A stretch of DNA of 64,000 nucleotides, from the NCBI GenBank assembly GCA_013399855.1, contig VXAY01003151.1:160238-224237 (forward strand), written 5' to 3'. Each line of letters opens with the position of its first letter. Within the stretch, counting starts at the first letter, position 1. Of this stretch, positions 37,706 through 49,936 are shown piece after piece. A program made the position numbers and the translations under genes. The stretch is from Oxyruncus cristatus. Lineage: Eukaryota; Chordata; Aves; Passeriformes; Cotingidae. A model generated the notes under the pieces. That model did no database searches and was not told the origin of the DNA. It saw only the letters and a list, made by a program, of their open reading frames with translations.

Positions 37706-37884
37706 TAGAATCATGGAATGGTTTGAGTTGGAGGGAACCTTAAAGACCATCTCATTCCAACCCTCCTGCCGTGGGCAGGGACACCTTCCACTAGACCAGG
37801 TTGCTCCAAGCCCCGTCCAACCTGGCCTAGGACACTTCCAGGGATGGGCCATCCACAGTTTCCAGGGCAGTGACAGGAAATCAG
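37706..37884 (-). mobile_element. CR1 3'-end fragment, antisense
   Basis: Reversed terminus 'tatagaatcatggaatggtt', then 'accttaaagaccatctcattcc', 'gggcagggacaccttccact' and 'ccagggatgggccatccac'. About 180 bp, close to the consensus in places. Confidence 0.93.
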
Positions 37885-38458
37885 CACCTGTGAAGATCAG
37901 ACCAGTGTCTGTGTGATGCCCACACATACCTTCAGGTGCTTCATTTTCCACGGTGAACTTTGAAACAAACCCTCCACATTTAGATTTGTCCTTAGGTAGA
38001 TGTGGTGATTCCAGTCTTTCCAGGGCAATGTTAGGATCGAAAGGGATGAAAAAGGGATATAACTCAATTGCCATCAGTGCTGCCCTGCTGATCTCAACCT
38101 GCTGAACATCTAGAGCACTGTAAGGAACACACATTTCCATGCAGTGTTCCTGAATTTTGTGAGGAAATCCTCAAGCTCTCTGGGATGTTGTTTGTATATA
38201 AATTAGCAATTGCTGACCGAGGTATAAATGGCTTTATTGAGTATTGTCATTACACAGGGAGGAGTTTGTTATTGGTTTGCTGTGTCCTGAGACATGAAGG
38301 GTAAAGTCTAAAGAGGGTGACAAGTGTCAGAAGCAAGATTTACCTCACCTAACTCAAAGTTCAGCATCTAATCTAAACTAAACTAGTCCCCTATAACCGT
38401 CACATAGTCAACAAGAGAAAGCTTATGCTGGAAAAGAATTACCTTTTACAGCAATCAG

Positions 38459-38525
38459 ATATTGTAGTGTTTATATATTTATATAATACGTTTATATCTT
38501 TATATAATATGTTTATATTAAACCT
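38459..38525. repeat. AT-rich degenerate tandem repeat
   Basis: About three diverged copies of a ~21-bp unit of the form 'tttatatctttatataatat'. Low complexity, with no other content. Confidence 0.7.
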
Positions 38526-38617
38526 CTTCCCATGTTTTGGTTTTTTTTTTTTCTGTTTTATGAACATGTCAGTGTTTGTGAATGTTGGACATAGGAATCT
38601 CAGTAATGAATGAATGC

Positions 38618-38952
38618 ATTTCCAGTACCTAAAGGGGGCTTACAAGAAGACTGGAAAGGGATTTTTCACAAGGGCATGGAGTGATAGGATAAGGGGGAAT
38701 GGCCTTAAGCTGAAGGAAGACAGGTTTAGATCAGATATTAGGAAGAAATTCTTCCCTGTGAGGGTGGTGCAGCACAGGAACAGGTTGCCCAGTGGGGTTG
38801 TGAACTGCCCATCCCTGGAAATGTTCAAGGCCAGGTTGGACAGGGCTCTGAGCAACCTGGTCTAGTGGAAGGTGTCCCTGCCCATGGAAGAGGGTTGGAA
38901 CAAGATGATCTTTAAGGTCCCTTCCAACCCACCCCATTCTATAATTCCACTT
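38618..38952 (+). mobile_element. CR1 LINE fragment, sense
   Basis: 'cagtacctaaagggggctta', 'gcatggagtgataggataag', 'attaggaagaaattcttccc', 'aggaacaggttgcccagtgg' and 'caagatgatctttaaggtcc', with the terminus CATTCTATAATTCC. About 335 bp, among the better preserved copies; its C-terminal ORF2 residue frame is still open for about 80 codons but isolated. Confidence 0.94.
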
Positions 38953-41695
38953 GGTGAGAGGTCTCTTTGTGGGGTCACACATTCCCGAGGCACTCAGAGA
39001 GTCAAGAGAGGATCTGAACAGAACTGAGGCAGCTTTAGGAGTGAACGAATAGAGAAAATAGCAAAAGCAAAGTTACACAAAGAATTTCAGGGCTCTTCTG
39101 AAGAAAGTCTTAGTCTGCCTTCAAGGTCAGCCAGCACTTCACATCCTCGAGTGTCTTGTCCCTCAGATCGAGCTGAGTGGCACCAGCTCAATGCTGCAAA
39201 AGCCATTGTTCTCAGGGAAGGACTTGAATCCAGATCCCTGGTTTATGTTCCAGCTGCAGAGAGGATTTGGGAATTCCTGGGACGTGCTTTGGCCACCCAG
39301 TGCATTGCAGCAGTGCCAGAGTGTCGCGTTACCAGGAGAACACGGATTGGGTTCTTTTAATTCTTTCTTAATTATTTTCTCTTGATTTCTGCACTTTTGT
39401 CGTGCTGTTTAAGTCTAATTTGTGTGAAGGGTGGCTGAGGGGGGTGAACATGCAGTGCTAGCCTTGGAGGAAGAATAGTTTTTTGTTGCTGGTGAATTGG
39501 CTGTCAGTTTGGGGAGAAAGAAGCAAAGGGAATAGAAAAAAAGAACAGCAGGCCGTGTGGGACACGAGGTCCAGGACAGACTGATAACCTTCCGTGTGTA
39601 GAACACTTCATGAACTCTTGGGCTCAAGTTTGGGCCAACATGTTTGGCAACTGAAAGACTTTGTATCAGTGTTTCTCTTCTTTTTGTCTTACAAATGGAA
39701 ATGTTTCCCATTGTAAACCAAGATACCGAGGGACAAATGTTGAGGTTACTGAACAGAAACCAAGGAAGTGGATCCTCTGTTCATCTCAATTTAGCATCTA
39801 CCTGAAATAATCGTTATTATCACATTCATGTGAAATTAAGCAGAAGCTTTTAGAAGTCGGAGAGACAATGATGAAATTGCCTAATTTCATTCTGTCAGTC
39901 AGTCTAGGTCTTCAGCTCGAATCCAGGCATCCTGCCATGCATTGCCTTCCCTTACCTAAATCCTTCTTTTTTCTACTAAGAATATTTTAGTAATCTGAAC
40001 TCGGAGTGAAACTCCAATTCCATTGATGATCTCGGGTCAAATTCTCTGCTTTGATATCTGTAAAGTAGGAACTAGTTGTCATTAGTGAGTGCAAAGGAAG
40101 AGTGAGAAGTCATTATGTGCTGTTTCCAGAGCAGAGATGACCCCACGTGCTCCGTTAGAGCTGAACTCAGAACCATCCCTCTCTACATGACAAGGATTGG
40201 TCATCATGAAATGTAAGGGTAGGGAATTGCTTGTTGAATAACACCATGGGCTTTCCTGCTCCTGGGAATAACTCTAAGAAGCAAAAGGCCTGTATCTGTA
40301 TTCACACTGGAGAGTTTCCATCCACCACCCCACTGCTGGCATCTCCTGTGATATCCCTTAATTTCCTTTCCCCCCATTTATCTGCTCTCCTCAATACAGT
40401 GTGGGACAACCTCTTCCTCAAACAGGGTCCCCTACCACGAGCTCCCTCCTTCTGCTGGCCAGGTCTTTCCTGGAACATTTCTGCTCTGGTGCCATCAAGA
40501 AGGGAAGTAAATAATGAGAGAAATATGAAACCAAGAGGAAGGAGGTTGACTGCTTTTACTGGAAAAGTCTCAGCTGCCTTTGACATCCCAAACTCCAATG
40601 AGGCTGGAAAGAAGATTTTATTTAGGTAGCTTTGAGTGTCTTGTTTTAACCCCCCTCCAAGCTGGCTTGTGCAAATGCTGAAGGATTGTTACTCACCTCA
40701 GCCCCACTGGTTCTCTAAAGTACCAAGTACTTGTCAAGGCCTGTGAAAATAACATATAAAAGAGTCAACTCCCAGTGTTATTGAAGAGCATTTGTCCAAA
40801 CAAGGTTGGGTTTAGATTTTCTGTCTAAACTGCTCTTTGTGGTTTTGGTTGTTTGGGTTTTTTATTGAAAAGGAGGACAAGGAAGGCAGAGAAGGGTCAG
40901 TCAAGGGCTGGGAAAAAATGGGATTTTCCACAAACTGAGTTAGATTCTCATATAAACTTACATTTTTCATTGATAAAGTAAATGTCTAAATACTTTTGTC
41001 TTTTGCCCCTTTTTTGAAGATGAAAATCAGAGTGGATTGATTTAGAGTGTTGATAGAAAGCCTTGGAGAGCTGGAGTTTTGCTGCCTTGCTTCCCCATTT
41101 TGTTTAGAACAGGATTCCCTGTTGGATTCACGTCCCGTGCTCAGGGATTACCTCTGTGTGCTGTCAAAGAGGAAAGCCATGAACCAATGTCCAACTTCAC
41201 CTATATTTCTGAATTAACTTATGTGTGATTTCAGTGAGAATGTTGTCAGTTACTTGCCTAAACTCAACGTGCAACTTCCTCAAAAACAAACCAATTCCCC
41301 AAGCAGTTCTGCTCTCAAACTTCCTTAATAAGCTTGAAGCTCCTCGTCCTCCCCATGTCAGTGGTGATGTGTCAGTGTGCTCTTTAGCTGAACATTAGTC
41401 ATTCTTGTTCTCCACGAGGTTCTAACCATGTAGCTGTCTCTGCAGGCTCCTTCCAGCAGGAACATTTCCCTGGTGTAACTCTAACCTGATCCAAGCTCTG
41501 CTGCGACCGGGCGTGTTCTTACTCACACCGGTGCTATTTGAGTCGTGTACTCTGCTGGATGTGAAGGAGCTGGAGTTGTTTTAAGAGGATGGAGAAGGAT
41601 GAGTTCCTTGTCTCACCAGTCAGTGGTGCTGTGTTTAGGAATGCATTTCGGCAGCTCTTTGAAAGACCTGTTTTGCCTCTTTCCTTTCCCCCCAG

Positions 41696-41796
41696 CAAAC
41701 GGCGTTCTATGGCACGGTCAAGACCGGCTACACCATCGGACACACCTTGTCACTCATTGCCCTCACAGCTGCTATGATCATCCTGTGTCTCTTCAG
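41696..41796 (+). CDS. VIPR1: VIPR1-like receptor, exon 5 (TM1)
   Basis: 101-bp exon, 'ttccccccag' acceptor and 'ag|gtaaga' donor; it enters in phase 0 and leaves in phase 2. It encodes QTAFYGTVKTGYTIGHTLSL followed by a hydrophobic run ending CLFR, which is TM1. The FYG.VKTGYTIG segment is the strongest single match to VPAC1. PAC1 and VPAC2 have different residues here (for example VKALYTVGYS in PAC1). The split Arg codon is completed by exon 6. Confidence 0.95.
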
Positions 41797-44120
41797 GTAA
41801 GACCCTGAGCAAAAAAAGGGCACTCAAAGGACGTAGAGGCTGTTAAAGTTATAGACTTTATAGGCTATGAGTGTTACAGATAAATGCCAAAAACTTCTGT
41901 CACGTCTGAGTTGGATAGCGGAGGAAAGTTCTCCCGTCTTTTGGTACCACTGTTTTTTAGTATGCGATTTGTGGCCTTTGTGTGGGAGATACAACCCAAA
42001 TCCAATTTATTTAGATGGATTCATCTCACTAAAGGTAGACGGTTACATGATGGATCCCTGTTTCAGAGGCCATTATCCCATAAACCTGTTATAGTCCACA
42101 CAGAGTCCTAGTCAGATATATGGATACTATGGAATTTCTACTCGAAGTAGGTACAGATTAATCACACCCCAAAACTACCCAGAATCACAAAATCCTAGAA
42201 TGGTTTTGGCCGGAAGGGAGCTTAAAGATTGTCTAGTCCCACCCCCTTGCCATGGGCAGGAACACCTTCCACTTTTCCAGGTTGCTCCAACTCGGCCTTG
42301 AACACTTCCAGGGATGGGGCAGCCACAGGTTTTTCTGGGCAGCCTGTTCCCAAAAGCCTATTTCAGAAACACTTCCTGCTGTAGCTTTATGGCAAGACAG
42401 AAACACCCAGAGCCATTTTAGTCACGCTGGTGGCTCTGAGATGTGCACAAGGGTAGCAGATACAGTGCAGGACCTTCAGGAGACCCAGACCCTTATGGAT
42501 TGATGGGCAGATACTCTGCAGCTGATCAAGTGGCATTAGAAGCCTAGATTGCAACAAATTAATTAATCCTCAGTCTCTTGTTTATAGATGAATCAGGCAT
42601 CTAAATTTGGGTGCCTCCAGTGAAGAAGTCTGCGTATAAATTATCTCCAATTATAAAGTTGTTTTCGTAAAGGGAGAACAGCAAAGATCAGACCTCTGTG
42701 AATGGAAGAACCTCTGGGACGTGGTTCCACATCCTCCTGTAGGAAAGAGCTTATATTCTTGGGTATAACTCTCCCAACTTAGACCAAGACTGGCCTCACC
42801 TTTCGAGAACTTTGCTCTTCACACGTGTGTTCTCGCCCCTTCCCTCACAAGGGAGGAGTGAATCAGACCCGTGTGCAGATTATCTCAGCAAGGTACAAGG
42901 TGCCAAGCTGATGAAACTGGGGAGGTTCAGGCTATTCCTTTGTGGTAAACAGAGTCATTTGACTTGCCTGCACCTGCAAGTCACATTATCTTGCCATCAC
43001 CCCAGATTAGGGGCGTGACCTCTGCCAAGGCACAGTGACTCATTAGGGGCTGGTCATTTGTGCTGCTGAGCGAGGTCTGTGGTGGTTCTGGTGTCTGTCC
43101 AGAGCGTCCATCTGCAGAGTATTGGGCTCTTCACGGAGCTGGTGCAAAGTCCCGCTTGAAAAAAAGCTACTTGATCAAAATTCACCATCAAAATATTAGC
43201 AGAAAGATTAAATGTGTGTTTAACCACATGCTGGCTTTTCTCTGAGGAATATTCCCCCCTCTCACGGCAATAAGATTAATATACACAATAAAGTAAAAGA
43301 AATGTAACTATTGTGCAGGATACAGGTGTACCTTTATTGCCAGTTTCATCTTTTGTATTTTAAAATAATATTCGATTATATGTAATTTCTTTTTTAACTG
43401 CTTTGCACTTTTTTTCAGATATGCCCTCGATAAATAACTTTTACTTCACACTCTTGAGATACTGTGAGCTTAACAGAAGAAATACAATTCTCAGACGCAG
43501 ATCATTATTTTAAAATGATTTTAAATATTTTTTTTTTTTTCTGATTTATCAAACTGGCCACCAGAAGTTTCTCCCAATCTGTGCTTTAAACTAGATGAAT
43601 TCTGGTGGTGTTCTCAGCATCATTAACAACCAGTAATTTTTAAGTAATAATATCGTTTATAGTGCTCCAGAAAGCCTGTAATATGTGTTAATTTTGGCAA
43701 CAGATGCTAAGAATTTATTTCCCTTCTTGAACAAACATTTCACTTCGGAAAGAATTATTGCAGTGCAAACACTGTGTAGAAAACAGCCCTTTATTGTGAG
43801 CACAGGCTGCGCAGTGGAAAACATTTCTTTTCCAGTGGAGAGCGGTGGGATGGACCTGTTTTCTGACATTCCATGTTTTGTCCTGCTTTTCTGAGAAATG
43901 AGAAGGCAGCAGCACTGCTGCAGATCTGTGGATTGCCACGTTCTGTGGATATAAAAAGGCTTTAAGTGGATTTGTGGTGTTGTACATCAGAACAGAGCCT
44001 GTCTCGGGGTTTCTGATGTTTAATTGTAGCTCCATGCCTTGGCAGAAGAGACATGCAAATAGGTAAATAACCCTTTTGAGAAGCCTGGCTATTCAGAAAT
44101 GTGTCATCTCTTCCCAACAG
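41797..44120 (+). other. VIPR1: Intron 5 (2.3 kb)
   Basis: One antisense CR1 at 42179-42362 and poly-T near 43529. Nothing else recognised. Confidence 0.88.
42179..42362 (-). mobile_element. CR1 3'-end fragment, antisense
   Basis: 'ccagaatcacaaaatcctag' then 'gaatggttttggccggaagg', 'tgccatgggcaggaacacct', 'ccagggatggggcagccaca' and 'ctgggcagcctgttccc'. About 180 bp. Confidence 0.92.
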
Positions 44121-44253
44121 AAAACTACACTGTACTCGAAATTACATTCATATGCATCTCTTCATGTCCTTCATAATGAGAGCCATTGCAGTCTTCATCA
44201 AAGATGTCATCCTGTTTGAAAGTGGAGAGTCCGAGCACTGCTTTGTGAGCTCA
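44121..44253 (+). CDS. VIPR1: VIPR1-like receptor, exon 6 (ICL1, TM2, ECL1)
   Basis: 133-bp exon, 'cttcccaacag' acceptor and 'tca|gtaagt' donor; it enters in phase 2 and leaves in phase 0. It encodes the first intracellular loop ([14 protein letters not shown]), TM2, then VFIKD and [11 protein letters not shown] of the first extracellular loop. The ICL1/TM2 motif [10 protein letters not shown] is diagnostic for secretin-family receptors. His of IHMHLF is a conserved class B polar-network residue. The SGES segment is VPAC1-like. 133 bp is the length typical of this exon in the family. Confidence 0.96.
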
Positions 44254-44481
44254 GTAAGTAGCCTTGCACTTTGAAGTTTCCACCTCACTCCGTTGCCCCT
44301 CTTAAACAACGCAACAAAAATTACCTTGCAAATGGCACGAGAGGCAGGACTGTGGGAAGGTTTCGGGGTGGTTTTTTTTTCTCGTCTGAAGGAAAAAACA
44401 CAATTGCTGCAGTTCAGTTTATATGGAAAGGGAATAAATTGATTATCAGAATCAAAAATTTGTAGGCATCTTGTCCCCTTG

Positions 44482-44536
44482 TGGGGTGGGACTCAATCTT
44501 AGAGGTGTTTTCCAACCGTGATGATACTGTGAGGTC
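44482..44536 (+). mobile_element. Tiny CR1 3'-end relic, sense
   Basis: 'gggactcaatcttagaggtg' and 'ttttccaaccgtgatgatactgtgagg' match the sense CR1 terminus. About 55 bp, starting about 230 bp after the exon 6 donor. Confidence 0.7.
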
Positions 44537-47500
44537 AAACCCACTACTGAGGCTCTACAAGATTTTGGGGCTCCTGTCAGCCTGGTGTCCATCTCCCAGC
44601 CACCTGCTAATTTTTTGGATATCCTGGTCCCAGGAGACTTGCAGGGCTGTGTTCAGGGATTCAGTAACAGCTTTTCCTCCAGAGTCAGATCCAGACTCAC
44701 ATAACTAACTTCAGGTGTCCATGGGGTGAGTGCTTGTACATGAGTGTGCAAAGTGCAACCATAGTCAGTCAGGCTCTAATTAATATGTTCACTGGAGCCT
44801 GGAGGGCTGTTCACCTCGTTTGGAATAAGGCACCTGGATTTGGATGGCTCCCTGACCTCCAGTGGTCACACCTCTGCAGGACTTTGGGCAGGAAATCTGT
44901 GTGGAGACATCATCGTCTGTTTTTCACCTGGACCTGTATCCCACGCTCTCTGTCTGCAACTGTGAGATTTCCCTCCTGGGATGATAAATGAGGGGAATAA
45001 AGGAGTTGGGATTTTATTTTTTTTTCCACTTTCAGGCTCAGTGTTATCAGCTGGAGCAAACACTGAGGAGGGAGAAGGGCTGTTTATCTAAAGGCCATAT
45101 TGACGTAAGGGGGCACTAGCCACGAATAAATTCAAGCAGGAAATTGAAATCACCAAAACGAAGAGTTGTGATCACAAGTCATTCAAAAAAAAAAAAAAAA
45201 GAAAAAAAGAACCCTCCACAGCAAATTCTTAACATCACATGAGGTGCTTGCTGGCAATAGCAGGAGACTGGGCACAGCAATCCAGTAAATCCCTTCTGGA
45301 CCTGTTTTTTTGTGTCACACAGCACCAAAAAAAGGTTCTCTTTCTCTTCCATTCACCCAGTTTATTCCTTGCCTTCTGGCTTTTCTGTATCCTAACCCTG
45401 AGTCCTGTCCCTGCTGTAACAATGACCTTTCTGCTCCAGCATCTCTCAGTTGCAGCCGCCTCTCAGCTTCTCCCAAGAACCGTCTGCAGGAGGAAGTGTT
45501 CCCTTTGGGATGTCCCTCTGCGCTTCTCCCTCCCGGTAGTTCACTGGGATCTGTATTCTTGCATCTGTTTTTTTCTTGGGAGAGCACATGAATGGTTAGA
45601 ATGACATGGAAACTGGAAGGAGCAATTCCACAGGTAACTGCTGGTGCCAGTTGGCAGGGAAGCCAAGAACCCAACAAACCATGGAGTTTGAACTCACCCC
45701 TCACCCCTGGGGGAATTTGCACTGGGTCGTGACTGGGACATGAGCACAGAGAGCTGTGTGAGAGGAGTTTCCATCCGGAAACAGAAACACAGGAATTTTC
45801 CTGCAGAATCCACAGCTCCTGGAAGCCACTGTGCTTTCATGTCTCCCCGCCATGGGGTGTGTTTATCCCCATCAGAGAACTTTTATGTTAAACCCCAGCT
45901 CAGGGTGAATGACTGGATGATACACGAGGGTTATAAAATTACGTGGAACAAACCTGTCTCTGCTGCACAACCCCTTGCAAAATCTTCACAACCCCTCTGC
46001 AACCAACCTGATGGACAAACTTTTAAGTCATAGTGAAAAAAATACCTGCATAAAACACAGTCAAAATGCCTTTTCCAACATTCATCTGTTTGGAGAAATA
46101 GTTACAAAAATCCGCTGTGTTCCTGTGGTTTTGGGTGGGTCGGCTTGGTTTGAGTTAAGTTTGTGCTTTGAAATTGCAGGATAAACTTTGACTTGGGAGA
46201 CCTGGGGGCTAATTCATGAGCCCGGGACTTTATACACAGTTTCCTGAAGGTCTTGTGTGTAGTGGCTGGATGTGGCCTTGAGCTCATTCAGTCTGAGGAG
46301 AGATTTGACAAACAGTTCAGTTTTGTGACTGCTGTCACTGCTGTGCTGGTTTGGGCAAACCCAAAGCAATAAAAGTGTTCTATCAGAAGAGAAAGTACCG
46401 CTCATAGTTCCTCTAGGGAATAAAAAGATAAAGACACCCCCCTCCCAGAACAGATTTAGGGCTGTAAAACTCAAATAAACAGAAGCCTCTCCCAGCATTT
46501 CTGGTGTAGGGACCAAATTCCTGATTTTGGAATTACCTGTAGCAGTAAGAAGATTTTAAACTATGTTTTATGCACCAGCCATACAAAAATATGTTAAGCT
46601 CTCCAGCAAATATGTCAATGTTTAAATCAACTGGGAACTGCAATACATGAAGGTGTATATGTAACTGGAAAAAAACCAACTTTTTTGTATGTTTTACTGT
46701 ATTTTTACTTCATTTCACTTCATGTGGGAAACCTCAGTTATGGTGTTAACTCATTTTAAACTCAAACAGTTTCGGATTACCATTGAGTTCAACATGAACA
46801 CCCTGAAAAACTAAGTTTGTTGGGCATTCTTGGTAAATCCTCTCCTGGGCAAGAGAAAATTCCTGCTGGTTGGGTGAAAAAAATCAGCCTGTTTTCATTG
46901 GGCAGAAGAGCCTGAGTTGGTAAGCAGGGCTTGTTTTCATGCCTAAATGTGGCAGGTTTAGATGGTCACTGAACCCAGGACCTGCTCAAGGTCTTTGTCT
47001 CACATCAAGGAAACTCAGCATCGGTGGCTTTACAAATGTTCCTCACACTTTCTCCTCTTCCCAAGCATCCAAATCCATCAGACTTGTTTCTTGGCATGGT
47101 ATGGATCACTTGGCTCATGCAGAAGTATTTAGACCAAAAGTCCACTGTGGGATTTTCCAGTGGAAAACAAAGCATTTGCAGGGACCTTCAATTTGGTTGA
47201 GGGGTGGAATCAGCAGAGGAGTCTGATGGCCACACACCCAAGGGGCCAACAGCCCTGAGTAGACCAGAACCACTTTTTCCCTCTCTGTCAAGCCTTCAGT
47301 GACAAAGTACATCTGTAGTTGTGTGTAACTGAATCATCCCGTTGTCTTAAATGGCTTAACAATCAGCCTGTCTGTAAGTGTGTTAGTCTGGGCTTTGAGC
47401 ACTTGGATGTCAAGATGATCAGGCTCAGAGGGCTCTGTGGAACCACCCACTTGGACTTCTTCAGTAACTGTCCATTTTGATTCATCCAAATTATGTTCTG

Positions 47501-48816
47501 TCTCAGTAACTGGCCATTCCTGACGGAAAACTCACCCCCTGTGGTTTTGTTGCATCCAACAATTGCTCATACTGCAGGAAAAATGACGTTTTCCAGCCTG
47601 GATTTGCCTTTATGTTTTGTGGGGGGGTTTTTTTCGCTTCCAGGCTCAAGAGGCCTCCTTAGAAGGTTTAGTTTTTCAAGCTTGTTTTCTTAGGTCTAGT
47701 GACTTTGCGTCTTGGCATTCCCACACTTTGTCTTCCCCTTTCCTTGTCTCCCTGTGAAACACAGCAGCCAAAACAGCAAACCTGGCCAAGGGATTGAACT
47801 GAACACTTCAGTTGTTGTTTTCGTTTGATTATTTGTGGGTTTATGGATGGGGTTTGATATAGTTTCATGACTGTCATATCTGGATACCATAATAATGATG
47901 AACAACTTACATTTCCAGTCTTGCTGAACACAAGAAAAGCCAACCTAGTTTGCTATAAACAAAGATCAAATTCTACAGATTAAACTCAGGCTTGAGTTTT
48001 GAGCTCTGCAAATTTGCTTTTGCTGAAGATGCAGCCAAGGGAGATCACATCATTTATCTCTTTTGCTGTTATATTCCAGTAAGACAAAAAATTCCAACCA
48101 AAAAAAAAAAAATTCTTTATGAAGGAGGTTGGGACTTCAACTGTGAACTTACAGACATATCTCATATTTTCAGAGTGAAAAATGGAGGGTTTTCACATGA
48201 ACTTCCTCAGGCCAAACTGATAAGAGCTCCAGGCCCCTAAATAAACTTTATTTATGGAAGTTGAAGACAGAGACATTTTCTTTTCCAGTGCACCCCCATC
48301 TGAGGCTGATCAGATCCATCTGGGAGTACCATGGTAGTTCAGGCTCATGGAGAGATGGAAGAGCAGAAACCTTTTTTATGCACTTGTGTAAAAGTGAAGC
48401 CAACATTAGAGACTCAGCCATTTCATTGGGTTATGTCCTCTAGGAAAGGCTGTTCCCACTTATACAGAGGAGGGATGAGCTCTTTTAGCAGCATCTGCTC
48501 AGCTTTGGGTGGTTTGGGGAGAAGAGCAGAACACTGAAGAGAGAAAAGGAAAAACGACTGCTCATGGAAAGTATGAGCTTCCCACTCTGCTTTTCTACTC
48601 ATGCATGGCCTGAAGCCCCTCACCCTGTCCACAGATGCCTGTGAAATCCAACCAAATGGTGCCTGCTGGCTTAGGAAAAGGGGATTCCAATGGACTTGTT
48701 GTCACAACGCAGACCTAACACACCCATCTCCTCAGTCTTTATTTTGACCATCAGGTTAGATAAAGAGATTTGCATCTTCCAGGCAACTTCTGTGGACTGT
48801 TACCCACGTACCTGGT

Positions 48817-48880
48817 GATCTCTTCATGTCTGCTGATCACTCCATGTCTACTGATCTCTCCCTGTCTCCTGATCACTGCT
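48817..48880. repeat. 18-bp tandem repeat, about 3.5 copies
   Basis: GATC-starting units at 48817, 48835 and 48853, each 18 bp of the form GATC(T/A)CT(T/C)C(A/C)TGTCT.CT, plus a partial fourth from 48871. Copies differ at a few positions, so this is a diverged mini-array. Confidence 0.85.
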
Positions 48881-49794
48881 ACAGTCTTAAGGTTTACCGC
48901 AGAACAAGGGGGGAAGGAATAAAAAGGTGAAAAAAAGAAAAAAGCCTTAGAGAATGCTCCTGTAAATGATACAAACAAGTAAAAAACAACAGAAAGAAAG
49001 CTTGGGGAAGGAATGGAGACATCCTGAGAGTAACCCAGGAGGGAAGGCAGAAAGTTAGACTGTGGAAGAGCTCTGGAGGAGGAACCTTCTTTGCTGGAGT
49101 GACTCCATCACCCCGGACACAGCAGTGCCCCAGTCAGGGGCTGGCACCTTAAACCAAGGCAGTAGTGCCAATAATGAGAGAAAATGTGCAAAGTGTGAGG
49201 AAGGGCATCGTTAAAACTCTGCTCACCCTCTCTCTTTACTTGCTGCCTTGTGGTTGACGTGTCCTATCACTGAAGATGTGTTCTGAAGTGCCATTGTTCT
49301 GTGACTGATGAGCACAAAACAGGCCCAGTTCACCCATTCACCAGGATTTTTACATCTCAGCTCAACTCTGAGTCACCTGGTGATTAGCTAGGCCAGCCAG
49401 AGCTAATCACCATCTCAGAAATACTCCCCAGACTGCCCCCCAAAATCAAATGAGTGTTCCTGAGAGACGAAATCGAACGGCTGAGTCCCTCAAAGGCTGA
49501 CAGTTACAAAACCCCTGGTAAAATGGGTGAAGGGAAAAGCTTAAATAGCCTTGAGAGTCACAGTCGGGGGCTTAAACTTGCTTCTAATGTGAGGAAAAGC
49601 AGACAGAAAGCTTCCTGCTGGATCCCACAGGATAGCACTGTGTTTGAGGAAGTTTGGGAAGTGGGAAAGGCATGAAGGGCAGTCATGTGGACCACGTTTT
49701 TTGTTGGGGTAAACTGGTACAGCTCCATTTATTTTAATGCAGTTCTCAAGGTTTCTGCAGTGCTGGATCTGACCCTTGTAAATCCTCACCTTAA

Positions 49795-49936
49795 ACCCTG
49801 GAAGTGTCCCATGCCAGGTTGGACAGGGCTTGGAGCAACCTGGGCTAGTGGAAGGTGTTCCTGCCCATGGCAGGGGATGGGACTGGATGAGCTTTAAGGT
49901 CCCTTCCAACCCAAACCATTCCAGGATTCTCTAAAT
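49795..49936 (+). mobile_element. CR1 3'-end fragment, sense
   Basis: 'ccctggaagtgtcccatgcc' through 'ggttggacagggcttggagc' and 'ctgcccatggcaggggatgg', ending 'ccattccaggattct'. About 140 bp, well preserved. Confidence 0.92.

Larger units (their letters stand above)
37527..41695 (+). other. VIPR1: Intron 4 (4.2 kb)
   Basis: Contains an antisense CR1 at 37706, an unexplained antisense open frame at 37890-38140, an AT-rich degenerate repeat at 38459-38525 and a sense CR1 at 38618. From 38953 to 41695 I see nothing I can name beyond the polypyrimidine tract before the next exon. Confidence 0.85.
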
